A DNA stretch of 32,173 nucleotides, taken from Candidatus Omnitrophota bacterium (GTDB lineage Bacteria; Hinthialibacterota; Hinthialibacteria; Hinthialibacterales; Hinthialibacteraceae). The first letter of the stretch is position 1. Each line of letters begins with the position of its first letter. This document shows, piece after piece, positions 22,918-30,879 of the stretch. A program made the position numbers and the translations under genes. Under the pieces are notes generated by a model, which worked only from the letters and a program-made list of their open reading frames with translations, made no database searches and was not told the DNA's origin. Location of the stretch: assembly GCA_016934335.1 (NCBI GenBank), contig JAFGTC010000235.1:1-32173 (forward strand), read 5' to 3'.

Positions 22918-24347
22918 CGAATCGAGGTATCATGACTGAACAAACTGACTCCATGCCCCCTGCGGCCATTATTCAAAATAACAAAGTCCCCGGCTTGACG
23001 CCCAAGCAGATCGTCCAAGAGTTGGATAAATACATCATCGGGCAAGAGGAAGCCAAGAAGTCGGTCGCCATCGCTTTGCGCAACCGCGCGCGGCGGCGCA
23101 TTCTGGAACCGGATCTGCAGGAAGAAGTGCATCCCAAGAATATCATAATGATGGGCTCCACCGGCGTCGGGAAAACCGAGATCGCCCGGCGTCTGGCCAA
23201 GTTGGAAGATGCGCCCTTCATCAAGGTCGAAGCCTCGAAGTTCACGGAAGTCGGTTATGTCGGGCGCGACGTCGAATCGATCATTCGCGATCTGGTGGAG
23301 ATCGCCGTCACGCGCGAACGCGCGCGCAAAACCGACGAATGCCATGAAGCGGCGGAGTCGGCGGCGGAAGAGCGGCTGCTCGATCTGCTCGTTCCGCGCA
23401 ATTTGCCTCGAAATATGGGCGAGTTTCCCACCGATACCGAAATGAATGAAGCCGAAGCGCGCTTGAAGACCACCCGCGAACGCTTCCGCACGATGCTTCG
23501 CGAAGAAAAACTGGAAGACCGCATCGTCGAGCCGGAAGTGACCGAGCGATCATCCAATGTGGTCGTCGGCGTTCCCCCCGGAGTGGGATTGGAGGAGATG
23601 GGCATCGATCTGAAGGATATGGTCGAAAAAATGATGCCGTCTCGCAAGAAGCGGAAACAGATGAAAGTGTCGGAAGCGCGCCCCATTCTTGTCCAGGAAG
23701 AAGCCGAGCGCTTGATCGACATGGATCAAATCGTTTCCGACGCCGTCGACCGCGTGGAGCAGACCGGCATCGTGTTTCTGGATGAAATTGATAAAGTCGT
23801 GGGCCGCGACGGAGGTTCGGGGCCGGACGTCTCCCGCTCTGGCGTCCAACGAGACATTTTGCCGCTGGTCGAAGGTTCGACGGTCTTTACCAAGTATGGA
23901 ATGATCAAAACCGACCACATCCTGTTTATCGCCGCCGGCGCGTTCCATGGAACCAGCCCGTCCGACCTGATCCCCGAACTGCAGGGCCGCTTCCCCATTC
24001 GGGTGGAATTGGACGATTTGGATGAAGAAGATTTCAAGCGAATTTTGACGGAGCCTCAGAATTCGCTTCTGCGCCAATACGCCGCTTTGATGGAAACGGA
24101 AAATGTGCGCATCGAATTCAAGGATGACGGCATCGCGGAAATGGCGCGCATGGCCGCTCACATCAACGATGAGATGGAAAACATCGGGGCGCGGCGGCTG
24201 CACACCATTATGGAAACGCTTCTGGAAGACATTCTTTTTGAAGCGCCCGACCGCGGCGGAGAAACCTTCATTGTCGATGAGAAATTCGTGAAAGAGAAAC
24301 TCGGCGACATCGTCGAAGACACGGATCTCTCTCGATATATCTTGTAG
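22914..24347 (+). CDS. hslU: HslU, ATP-dependent protease ATPase subunit
   Basis: HslU (ClpY) is the AAA+ unfoldase that caps HslV. The 477-residue protein shows [31 protein letters not shown] (28-58), Walker A GSTGVGKT (81-88), the pore-proximal [11 protein letters not shown], a long inserted I-domain rich in charged residues (about 125-255), Walker [12 protein letters not shown] (Asp290, Glu291) and the C-terminal [25 protein letters not shown] sensor-2 region. The C-terminal tail ends LSRYIL, matching the conserved hydrophobic end that inserts into HslV. The ATG at 22914 overlaps the hslV stop; MTEQTD at 22932 is an alternative. The length is slightly above E. coli (443 aa). Confidence 0.96.
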   Translation: MTNRGIMTEQTDSMPPAAIIQNNKVPGLTPKQIVQELDKYIIGQEEAKKSVAIALRNRARRRILEPDLQEEVHPKNIIMMGSTGVGKTEIARRLAKLEDAPFIKVEASKFTEVGYVGRDVESIIRDLVEIAVTRERARKTDECHEAAESAAEERLLDLLVPRNLPRNMGEFPTDTEMNEAEARLKTTRERFRTMLREEKLEDRIVEPEVTERSSNVVVGVPPGVGLEEMGIDLKDMVEKMMPSRKKRKQMKVSEARPILVQEEAERLIDMDQIVSDAVDRVEQTGIVFLDEIDKVVGRDGGSGPDVSRSGVQRDILPLVEGSTVFTKYGMIKTDHILFIAAGAFHGTSPSDLIPELQGRFPIRVELDDLDEEDFKRILTEPQNSLLRQYAALMETENVRIEFKDDGIAEMARMAAHINDEMENIGARRLHTIMETLLEDILFEAPDRGGETFIVDEKFVKEKLGDIVEDTDLSRYIL

Positions 24348-24361
24348 ATTACGTTGACGCT

Positions 24362-25471
24362 GTGCAGGATCGACAATCCTCTAAGGAAGCGCGTTCGGTT
24401 CTTTTATGGCGCCGATGGGCGCTTGGCTTCGTTATCTCAATTCTCTTGGCGTGGATCATTAGCCAATTCTGCTCCACGACGCTGTACAATTGGAGTTGGG
24501 ATCCGATCCTCGAAGATTATGTGATTACGCCCGGAACCGCCCACCACCATTGCAAAGAAGGCTGGGGGAAAACGCTCGTAGGGCGCCACGGCGTCTATGC
24601 CATTCCGGATATTCAAGCCGTGCAAGAGCCCAAAGTCGTTTTCTGGGGGGATTCGTTCGTTCAGGGATTTCAGGTCGACGACGACGAAAAATTAGCCCAG
24701 CAATTTACGGCTTTGCAGCGCCGGGGGAACGGTCAACCCCTGATCGGCGTGGGAATTGGAACGGGCGAACGCGACTGCGCGGATTATTATTTTTTGGCGC
24801 CCAGATACAGGGATCTGTTGGATCCCGTTTTCTGCCATATCATCGTGCTGCACGACATCGAGGATGCGCTGCCCGACCGATCCACCACAAGGTTTCGATT
24901 TGTCTCTCAGCCGGAATTCAGACTGATCGCCGATGAGCCGACGCCCCCGATCAACAATCCCGGTTTGATTTCACTGGCGAGAGCGCTGGGCATGGACGCA
25001 TTTTTTCGGCTGGCCTTCGAAGCGAAAACCAAGATCCAAAGCATGCGCCTTCAACCCGGCCCGGTTAAGCAATCCGGGCCGCCCGTTGAAAATTCACACG
25101 AGGAAAACATGCGCTTCTGCCAACAAGCCTGGGATTATCTGCTTCCCAAACTATCTGAGCAGATGCAGACGCCGCTCGTTTTTCTGTACAGTCCCGCCGT
25201 CCCCACTTTGAACCAAGGCGAAATCATCTTCAGCGATCCCGATAGAGAGCGATTCGAGGCATTCCAAGCGGCGTGCGAAAAGCATCATATCGGGGTCATC
25301 GATCTGACGCCCCGCTTGAAGGCGTACTTTCAAAACGGGCATTCATTCGTACGGGGATTCATGAATTCCAAGCCGTTCGAAGGGCATTTCAATTCGGCGG
25401 GACACGCATTGGCCGCAGAAGCGGTCCGCCGCTATCTGGAGAATCGGCCGCATGCTTTTCACGCAAATTGA
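24362..25471 (+). CDS. SGNH/AlgX-like membrane-anchored esterase or acetyl carrier
   Basis: The 369-residue protein begins at GTG 24362, 14 bp after hslU, without a good ribosome-binding site, so coupling to hslU is likely. An N-terminal signal anchor (about residues 15-35, LLWRRWALGFVISILLAWII) leads to an extracytoplasmic SGNH-type domain. Block I is FWGDSFVQGF (Asp97, Ser98 nucleophile candidate), a glycine block follows (GVGIGTGERDCADYY), and block V reads FEGHFNSAGHALAAEAV with His342. The acidic partner usually found as Asp two residues before this His is Glu340 here. Such proteins (AlgX, AlgJ, DltD-like) hand acetyl groups delivered by an MBOAT partner to exported polysaccharides. The next gene is an MBOAT overlapping it by 20 bp, which supports that role. 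Confidence 0.8.
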   Translation: MQDRQSSKEARSVLLWRRWALGFVISILLAWIISQFCSTTLYNWSWDPILEDYVITPGTAHHHCKEGWGKTLVGRHGVYAIPDIQAVQEPKVVFWGDSFVQGFQVDDDEKLAQQFTALQRRGNGQPLIGVGIGTGERDCADYYFLAPRYRDLLDPVFCHIIVLHDIEDALPDRSTTRFRFVSQPEFRLIADEPTPPINNPGLISLARALGMDAFFRLAFEAKTKIQSMRLQPGPVKQSGPPVENSHEENMRFCQQAWDYLLPKLSEQMQTPLVFLYSPAVPTLNQGEIIFSDPDRERFEAFQAACEKHHIGVIDLTPRLKAYFQNGHSFVRGFMNSKPFEGHFNSAGHALAAEAVRRYLENRPHAFHAN

Positions 25472-26855
25472 ATTCTTTCTTTTTTTCGCCGTCATCCTGA
25501 TCCTGCTGATCGCCGTTCGCAGCTTCCGCGGACAAAAACTTATCTTACTGGCGGGCAGTTATTATTTTTACGCTTATTGGGATTGGCGATTTCTTAGTTT
25601 GATATTCATCTCCACGATTGTGGACTTCATAGCGGGGAGGCTTTTGTTTCGAAGCGAAAATCCGAAGACGCGCAAGAGTCTTTTATTACTCAGCCTGATT
25701 GTCAATTTAGGCCTGCTGGGATTTTTTAAGTATTTTAACTTTTTCATCGATACGGCGCAGGCTTTGTTGGCGCCGCTGGGATTTCATCTGCAATCGCTGC
25801 ATATCATTCTGCCTGTGGGCATTTCCTTTTATACCTTCCAGACGCTGAGCTACACAATCGATATCTATCGAAAGAAAATCGAGCCGTGCAGCGATTTTTT
25901 CGACTTCGCTCTTTTTGTAAGTTTTTTTCCGCAGCTGGTGGCGGGGCCCATCGTGCGAGCCGCCGATTTTCTGCCTCAGCTGCAGACGCCCCGGCGATTC
26001 ACGCTGGATCGCAGTTATTGCGGGGGGAGGCAGTTCATCATTGGACTGTTTAAGAAGGTCTTCATCGCCGACCGGTTGGCCATGTTCGTTGATGTAGTAT
26101 TCGCTAATGCAGGCGCCTTCGACGGCGTCACGACCTGGTTGGCGGTCATCGCATACGCCATACAGATTTACTGCGATTTTTCCGGCTATTCGGATATGGC
26201 GATCGGGCTGGCGCGCATTCTGGGATTCGATTTTCACGCCAACTTCAATCATCCTTACATTGCCTCCAGCATCCAGGATTTTTGGCGGCGCTGGCATATT
26301 TCTCTTTCGACATGGCTGCGCGATTATTTGTATATTCCTCTGGGCGGCAGCCGCCGGGGAGAAATCCGGACTTACATCAATCTTATGCTAACTATGCTGC
26401 TGGGCGGATTATGGCACGGCGCGGCGTGGACGTTTGTTTTCTGGGGGGGATTTCACGGCGCGTCGCTGGCCGTCAACCGCTGGCGGAGTGAACACAGAAA
26501 GTCAGTTCATCCGGCGCAGGGGCATCCTTGGAATCGCCTCGGGGGCTGGCTCTTGACCATGGCCGTCGTCCTGATCGGCTGGGTGTTTTTCCGCGCGCCG
26601 ACGTTTTCGCAGGCGCTGGCCATGCTGCGCCAGATGTTCTTTCTCCAGTCGGGCGTTGCGTGGCTTCATCCCTTTGCAATTTTTTGCTTGGGATTGATGG
26701 CGGTCATCCATATTCTGCACGCCTGCAAAAAAGAAAAATGGCTGGAACTGCCCCTTCACGCCTGGCATTCCCCCGCCGTGCTGTTTCTACTGCTGTGGCT
26801 GGTCATGCTCTATCACCCCACGGACTTTCAGCCATTCATATATTTTCAGTTTTAA
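25452..26855 (+). CDS. MBOAT-family O-acyltransferase (AlgI/DltB-like)
   Basis: This 467-residue multi-spanning protein is a membrane-bound O-acyltransferase. Around ten hydrophobic segments are visible, starting FFLFFAVILILLIAV and YYFYAYWDWRFLSLIFISTIVDF. The diagnostic central region is HIILPVGISFYTFQTLSYTIDIYR and FFPQLVAGPIVRAADFLPQL. The conserved active-site region is GGLWHGAAWTFVFWGGFHG, with His322 the invariant catalytic His and His335 nearby. AlgI-type members move acetyl (or other acyl) groups across the inner membrane to an extracytoplasmic SGNH partner that acylates alginate, peptidoglycan or capsule. The start at 25452 overlaps the SGNH gene by 20 bp, so the pair functions together. 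A later gene for a polysaccharide synthase is not present; the acceptor is unknown. Confidence 0.95.
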   Translation: MLFTQIEFFLFFAVILILLIAVRSFRGQKLILLAGSYYFYAYWDWRFLSLIFISTIVDFIAGRLLFRSENPKTRKSLLLLSLIVNLGLLGFFKYFNFFIDTAQALLAPLGFHLQSLHIILPVGISFYTFQTLSYTIDIYRKKIEPCSDFFDFALFVSFFPQLVAGPIVRAADFLPQLQTPRRFTLDRSYCGGRQFIIGLFKKVFIADRLAMFVDVVFANAGAFDGVTTWLAVIAYAIQIYCDFSGYSDMAIGLARILGFDFHANFNHPYIASSIQDFWRRWHISLSTWLRDYLYIPLGGSRRGEIRTYINLMLTMLLGGLWHGAAWTFVFWGGFHGASLAVNRWRSEHRKSVHPAQGHPWNRLGGWLLTMAVVLIGWVFFRAPTFSQALAMLRQMFFLQSGVAWLHPFAIFCLGLMAVIHILHACKKEKWLELPLHAWHSPAVLFLLLWLVMLYHPTDFQPFIYFQF

Positions 26856-26886
26856 TGGGATTACTTTTTAGTTTTTACTAGTATTT

Positions 26887-27852
26887 TCATGAGCCGTTAT
26901 AATCAACCTGCAGAAATTTCCAGGCTTCGCGCCGATCTTTTTTCCGTTGTTCGATCATGTCAACATCGTCCGGAAAATCCCATCGCTTCTTATAGCGATC
27001 CCAATGCCGCCGATCCTGTTCTTTATCATGATCCGTAATTGCATCCAGCGCATCGCACCAGAGAACCACCTCTTCCTTGATAAGGCGCAGTTTTGGGCTC
27101 ATTTCCTTTTCACAATTCTCATAAAGTCGATCGTTCAATAAATTCGGATTCATCGTGTTCAAAAAGGCCGCAGCGCGCAGACGCAGATCTTCCGGCGCCG
27201 TCGCATCCTGTATTGTTTTCAACAGCAAGGGAATGACTTCTGTGGAGTGAGAAAACAAAGCGTATGCGGCGGGAAAGTAAGTCAGACGCTCTTTCGGCGG
27301 TAAGATCGTTTCCTTGTTATCGTGCGCGGATGCGATAGGGGATGGAATCCCGGCGCCTTGCGGATTCGTATAGACTTGAGAGAAACGTAAAAAGGGAAGG
27401 ATGTCACCGATTTCTCCCGACTGCGCCGATAAGTAAAACGCCGCCGCTAGGGAAGAGGGATCAAACCCCTTTTTTTGATGCTCCTCCCCGAATTGAGAGT
27501 ACGATAAAAATCCTTCGCATGGCATGGATTTCAAAGCGCTATCATTGCTCCGAATGACTTGATTCAGGGTTTCACGGCGATTTTCATCCGTTAACAAACC
27601 ATCCTTATGCCATTTCAGGGCGACTTTTTCGGATGGCGTCAATTGGTATGGAGAGGGTATTACGGCGATGATGTTCTTCTTTGTATATCGATCATCGTAA
27701 GGGAATCCCAGGACGTCCTTCACAAAATAAAAATCAGAAATTTCCTGCTCTGAAGGAGAAGACGATTGCTGATGAAAATCAAAAGTCTGTGAAAAAGCAG
27801 GAACTGCAAAAACGACTAAAGATACGATAAGTTGTCGATGTCGATTTTTCAT
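26887..27852 (-). CDS. Secreted helical protein A, paralogue of the 28706-29689 product
   Basis: The function is not recognised. The start is the ATG at 27852, with GGAG about 10 bp upstream, giving 321 residues with a signal peptide (MKNRHRQLIVSLVVFAVPAFSQ). The body is helical and hydrophilic. Segments shared with the 28706-29689 product are SGEIGDILPFLRFS, LPPKERLTYFPA and RLRAAAFLNTM, where that paralogue has SGEIADIIPYLYFS, LPPEMRLKFWPA and RLRAATFLNTM. The shared region looks like a few HEAT-like helix pairs. The C-terminus is basic and ends in FPDDVDMIEQRKKD. It starts 52 bp after the sigma-factor stop on the same strand, so the two are probably co-transcribed and the protein is a candidate partner or target of that sigma factor. 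No enzymatic motif is visible. Confidence 0.7.
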   Translation of the reverse strand: MKNRHRQLIVSLVVFAVPAFSQTFDFHQQSSSPSEQEISDFYFVKDVLGFPYDDRYTKKNIIAVIPSPYQLTPSEKVALKWHKDGLLTDENRRETLNQVIRSNDSALKSMPCEGFLSYSQFGEEHQKKGFDPSSLAAAFYLSAQSGEIGDILPFLRFSQVYTNPQGAGIPSPIASAHDNKETILPPKERLTYFPAAYALFSHSTEVIPLLLKTIQDATAPEDLRLRAAAFLNTMNPNLLNDRLYENCEKEMSPKLRLIKEEVVLWCDALDAITDHDKEQDRRHWDRYKKRWDFPDDVDMIEQRKKDRREAWKFLQVDYNGS

Positions 27853-27864
27853 GAATGAGATTCT

Positions 27865-27935
27865 CCAACGCCGCGTTTTATTTTCGATCAACCCTTTTAC
27901 ATATTCAAACGAAAATTTCGTTCAAAAAGCTCATT
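27865..27935. repeat. 71-bp direct repeat, copy 1, spanning the sigma gene 3' end
   Basis: This stretch matches 30757-30827 without gaps at 66 of 71 positions; the first 26 bases are identical. It contains the last nine codons and stop of the sigma gene (27905-27934) and the segment leading to gene A. The matching copy lies 2.9 kb away upstream of gene C, in the same orientation. Confidence 0.9.
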
Positions 27936-28459
27936 AATTTTTTGTTATTCTCTATTTTTTTTGTAGTCTGGTAGAGAAGGCTTCGGACGGAGGCAGCGGT
28001 CGTCTTCATTTCAGCGGCGATTTCATGCACCGACTTTTCTTCTAAGATGAATAAACGGAAGGCATTATGCTGCCGATGAGAAAGAAAGGGAGCGCACTGC
28101 CGGAGAAACAGCTCGCGATCGAGTTTTTTATAGATTTGACGCTGGGAAGGATCTTGCAGTTGATCCGGAGAGAGTCCGGATCTGTCGCGATTGTTCTGAT
28201 TTTTTCTGATCCAATCAATGCATTTCGCGCGGGTTATCTTGGCGAGCAGGAATTTGGGTTCGGCCGTTTCCCGGTAGACGCTCCAATGCCGAATGACCGC
28301 CATAAAAACGTCATGGGCAATCTCGCCGGCATCTTCCCTGTTCCCTATTCTGGAATACGCCCAGAGCGCCACCTGGCGATGATATTTTTTATACCATGCT
28401 TCGAGTCTATCCTCTTTCTTATGCTGCAGCGGCTGGAGGCAGGGATCGCTGACCGACAT
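27905..28459 (-). CDS. ECF-type sigma-70 family RNA polymerase sigma factor
   Basis: This 184-residue protein has the two-domain structure of an extracytoplasmic-function sigma factor. Region 2 (about residues 20-90) shows LEAWYKKYHRQVALWAYSRI, DAGEIAHDVFMAVIRHW and AKITRAKCIDWIRK, with the expected -10-recognition helix. Region 4 (about 125-175) shows FLSHRQHNAFRLFILEEKSV and the helix-turn-helix EIAAEMKTTAASVRSLLYQT for -35 recognition. There is no region 1.1 or 3. The start at ATG 28459 is preferred over an in-frame TTG six codons upstream. No classical anti-sigma gene is adjacent; instead the downstream gene encodes secreted protein A. The stop lies within the 71-bp repeat, whose second copy keeps the same gene end, so a second sigma gene probably once existed nearby. 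Confidence 0.9.
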   Translation of the reverse strand: MSVSDPCLQPLQHKKEDRLEAWYKKYHRQVALWAYSRIGNREDAGEIAHDVFMAVIRHWSVYRETAEPKFLLAKITRAKCIDWIRKNQNNRDRSGLSPDQLQDPSQRQIYKKLDRELFLRQCAPFLSHRQHNAFRLFILEEKSVHEIAAEMKTTAASVRSLLYQTTKKIENNKKLMSFLNEIFV

Positions 28460-28607
28460 GATGATTTTCTCGAACAAGGCTGTTTTGTATTACATATAGT
28501 ATAAACCATTACGGCCTACAAAAGTAACGCTTCCAGTCAAATATTTTCAAGATTTGTATGATCAAGCGACAGGATATCGGCTTCACGAATTGATGTTCTT
28601 ATACTGC

Positions 28608-28638
28608 AAGGGCGCGCCGTCTCATTCGGCGCGCCCTT
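28608..28638. terminator. GC-rich hairpin between gene B and the sigma gene
   Basis: A perfect 12-bp inverted repeat, aagggcgcgccg/cggcgcgccctt, with a 7-base loop (28620-28626) lies 68 bp past the stop of gene B on the minus strand and 149 bp before the sigma start. It would stop transcription from the C-B unit entering the sigma gene. No strong T-run follows, so termination may be incomplete. Confidence 0.65.
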
Positions 28639-28705
28639 CATTCGATCAAAATGATTGGATGAGATAAAAGATGGGGAGGATATAACGGGATTGGCTAAAA
28701 ACAGG

Positions 28706-29689
28706 TCAATATTTTCCCCATAAACATTCGTCCATATCCTTGAGAATGCTTTTGACGTCTGCGTCCGGCGGCAGTTTCATCTGTTTTCGCTTGAGTTCGT
28801 AATAAGCAGTTGGATCATGCCGGTCAAAATATCCGATCATCACCAGTGGATGCCGCCAACGGATGTCCTGATCGAGAATCGATTGGATTTCACTGCGCAG
28901 GTCAATCGCTTCTTGATCCATTATGGCTTGCAACTGATTTGCATCCATTGTATTGAGAAAAGTCGCAGCACGAAGCCGAATGGTTTTGTTGACATCCATG
29001 TTTTTTATAACGTCAATCAACTTGGGAATTGTTTTTTCGGCGTTTGCAATAATGGCATCCGAAGCCGGCCAGAATTTCAGCCTCATTTCGGGCGGAAGCT
29101 GCGTATCAGGAGTCATCTCGGCTTGAGAATAACTGACCATATACCCGCGATGACCGAAAGCAAAGTATTCATCGCCTATGTATATATTCGAGAAATACAA
29201 GTAAGGGATAATATCAGCGATTTCCCCCGATCTCGAGGAAAGGATAAAAGCGGCCATCAGTTCATCAATATTCATCTCCGGAACTTTACTTGCCAGGGCG
29301 CGGCAATTCATTTTGCCCTCAAGAGAAACATCTGCGGCTAATGAATAATTCTTTTGAATAGATTCCTGCAAATAGTCGGGCCGGTTATCTTCGGTTAGTT
29401 GATTGTTCCAATAAGCTTCAAGAATCTGCTCTTTGACGCCGATAAGTTCATTGTTGTAAACGCTTTTCATCAACTTTTCGGATTTGTCATCCAGACCTTC
29501 CATTGAACATGGAAAACCGATCAGGGTTCTCATCACCTCTTCATCCACGGCGGCATTTCGGTCAATCTTGTATGCTTGTCTCAAAAATAATTTTTCCGCG
29601 GAAGGAGATTCCTCCTGAGAAAAAGGCGAAATCACGAACACAACAGAAACGATGAAAAACAATGTGAGATAGATTGATTTTTTTGCCAT
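28706..29689 (-). CDS. Secreted helical protein B, paralogue of the 26887-27852 product
   Basis: The function is not recognised. The 327-residue protein begins MAKKSIYLTLFFIVSVVFVISPFSQ, a signal peptide. Conserved blocks with protein A are SGEIADIIPYLYFSNIY, LPPEMRLKFWPA, IPKLIDVI and RLRAATFLNTMDANQL, at similar relative positions over the central 130 residues, so the two arose by duplication and diverged. Outside these blocks they differ. Predicted mostly helical, consistent with HEAT-like pairs. It follows gene C by 23 bp on the same strand and forms a unit with it. No metal or nucleotide site is visible. By context, it may be a periplasmic component of a sigma-factor-linked response, but this is speculation. 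Confidence 0.7.
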   Translation of the reverse strand: MAKKSIYLTLFFIVSVVFVISPFSQEESPSAEKLFLRQAYKIDRNAAVDEEVMRTLIGFPCSMEGLDDKSEKLMKSVYNNELIGVKEQILEAYWNNQLTEDNRPDYLQESIQKNYSLAADVSLEGKMNCRALASKVPEMNIDELMAAFILSSRSGEIADIIPYLYFSNIYIGDEYFAFGHRGYMVSYSQAEMTPDTQLPPEMRLKFWPASDAIIANAEKTIPKLIDVIKNMDVNKTIRLRAATFLNTMDANQLQAIMDQEAIDLRSEIQSILDQDIRWRHPLVMIGYFDRHDPTAYYELKRKQMKLPPDADVKSILKDMDECLWGKY

Positions 29690-29712
29690 GATTATTTCAA
29701 TCCCAAATTCAT

Positions 29713-30636
29713 TTATGAATTTTCAAAATGTTGACGCAAACGGATCAGAGAATCGGATTCCACGGGCAACCGGAATTCTTCCGGTAAATTCTTGTGAAAG
29801 GGTTTGGCGACGATTAAATCCAATTCGCGGACAAAATCCTTCACCATGAAGAACTGAATTTGAGGCTTCATGAGATCCGGACTTTGAGCTAATTGTTCAG
29901 CAGCTTCATTCGGAATGCAGGATTCCAATGCTGTTTTTTTCAAGTCTTTCATGACCTGCGACAATTGGGCCTCTTTCAACGGCCGTTTGGCGTGCAACTG
30001 CATTACCGAAGAGGGGCTTAATTCATATTTTTTAAAGTGAATATTTACGGCTTTTTGTATATCTTCCTCCTTCGCATCAGGCAATACGCTTTTAACCAAA
30101 TTGATGACGCAGATTTTAATTTGAGCCGCTTGCTCAAGTATTAGAGCCGTTTGCTGTTCACTGGGATTCAGTTTTTCGATTTCGACGGCCAGGATCAATT
30201 CATAGGCCAATCGCTCAGCGATGTAATCTTCTAATGTAAAATCCACATTGGATTCATTCAACATATCAGATCGGATTTTCCGGCCGTCAACATTCAACAA
30301 TGTTGACCGGAGAATGTATTCGTATATTCTTCCTAAATCCCGGGCCGATGCGCTATGCTTCTCGATAATCGGGATTCTGTTCTCATTCAATAACTGAGTC
30401 AATTTTTTCCCGATCCGATCTTGAATGGATTTCAGCAGATCCATATTTTCTTGTTGGATCCCGTTTTCCATACAAGCGGATAGTAAATTCTGATATTTTT
30501 GATTTACGATTTGAATGATTTCATCGCTGGATATGATTTCCGCACTTGAATCCTTTACGAAAACAGGCTGTGTTGATAGAAATCCGATCCCCAAAAAAAT
30601 AAAGACCATCGAAAGACTAGTACTTTTTACCTTCAT
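29713..30636 (-). CDS. Exported helical protein C, unknown function
   Basis: The function is not recognised. The ATG at 30636 follows AAGGAAGA at good spacing and is chosen over upstream in-frame ATG and TTG codons. The 307-residue protein has a signal peptide or anchor (MKVKSTSLSMVFIFLGIGFLSTQPVFVKD). The mature part is rich in charged helices (DEIIQIVNQKYQNLLSACM, KLNPSEQQTALILEQAAQIK, PLKEAQLSQVMKDLKK) with few glycines, suggesting an all-alpha structure. I see no clear similarity to A and B. It begins 121 bp downstream of the second copy of the 71-bp repeat and precedes B by 23 bp. It may have replaced or been inserted next to an ancestral A-like gene. No enzyme signature is visible. Confidence 0.65.
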   Translation of the reverse strand: MKVKSTSLSMVFIFLGIGFLSTQPVFVKDSSAEIISSDEIIQIVNQKYQNLLSACMENGIQQENMDLLKSIQDRIGKKLTQLLNENRIPIIEKHSASARDLGRIYEYILRSTLLNVDGRKIRSDMLNESNVDFTLEDYIAERLAYELILAVEIEKLNPSEQQTALILEQAAQIKICVINLVKSVLPDAKEEDIQKAVNIHFKKYELSPSSVMQLHAKRPLKEAQLSQVMKDLKKTALESCIPNEAAEQLAQSPDLMKPQIQFFMVKDFVRELDLIVAKPFHKNLPEEFRLPVESDSLIRLRQHFENS

Positions 30637-30756
30637 TTTTCTTCCTTTCTTCGCAACCTTCATTTCTTTTATTTGATAAACGCATCTATGCCGCCGCCAT
30701 GATCGATTCCATGACTTCAGCATAAATTCGAATTTCGGCGTAAAAAAAATAAGCCG

Positions 30757-30827
30757 CCAACGCCGCGTTTTATTTTCGATCAAACCTCTTACATATTTAA
30801 ACGCAAATTTCGCTCAAAAAGCTCATT
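30757..30827. repeat. 71-bp direct repeat, copy 2
   Basis: This stretch matches 27865-27935 at 66 of 71 positions without gaps. Beyond 30827 similarity stops except for general A/T richness, and beyond 30757 it also stops. The conserved part includes the end of a sigma-factor gene and the region between that gene and the secreted gene. Confidence 0.9.
30797..30826 (-). pseudogene. Remnant of a second sigma-factor gene 3' end
   Basis: On the minus strand this encodes MSFLSEICV followed by TAA, matching MSFLNEIFV followed by TGA at the end of the intact sigma gene. Only the last nine codons and stop remain. Upstream sequence is unrelated and runs toward the substrate-binding-protein gene, so the rest of the copy was lost. 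The changes at Asn/Ser and Phe/Cys and the different stop show that the two copies have diverged. Confidence 0.7.
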
Positions 30828-30879
30828 TTTAAAATTTATTTTTACGGTCGGTTATGAAAAAAAGGCTGCCGGACGGATT

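Noticed and set aside
30637..30783. Longer N-terminus for gene C starting within the 71-bp repeat
   Set aside because: It needs a TTG start and places 49 residues ahead of a clear signal peptide with its own ribosome-binding site.
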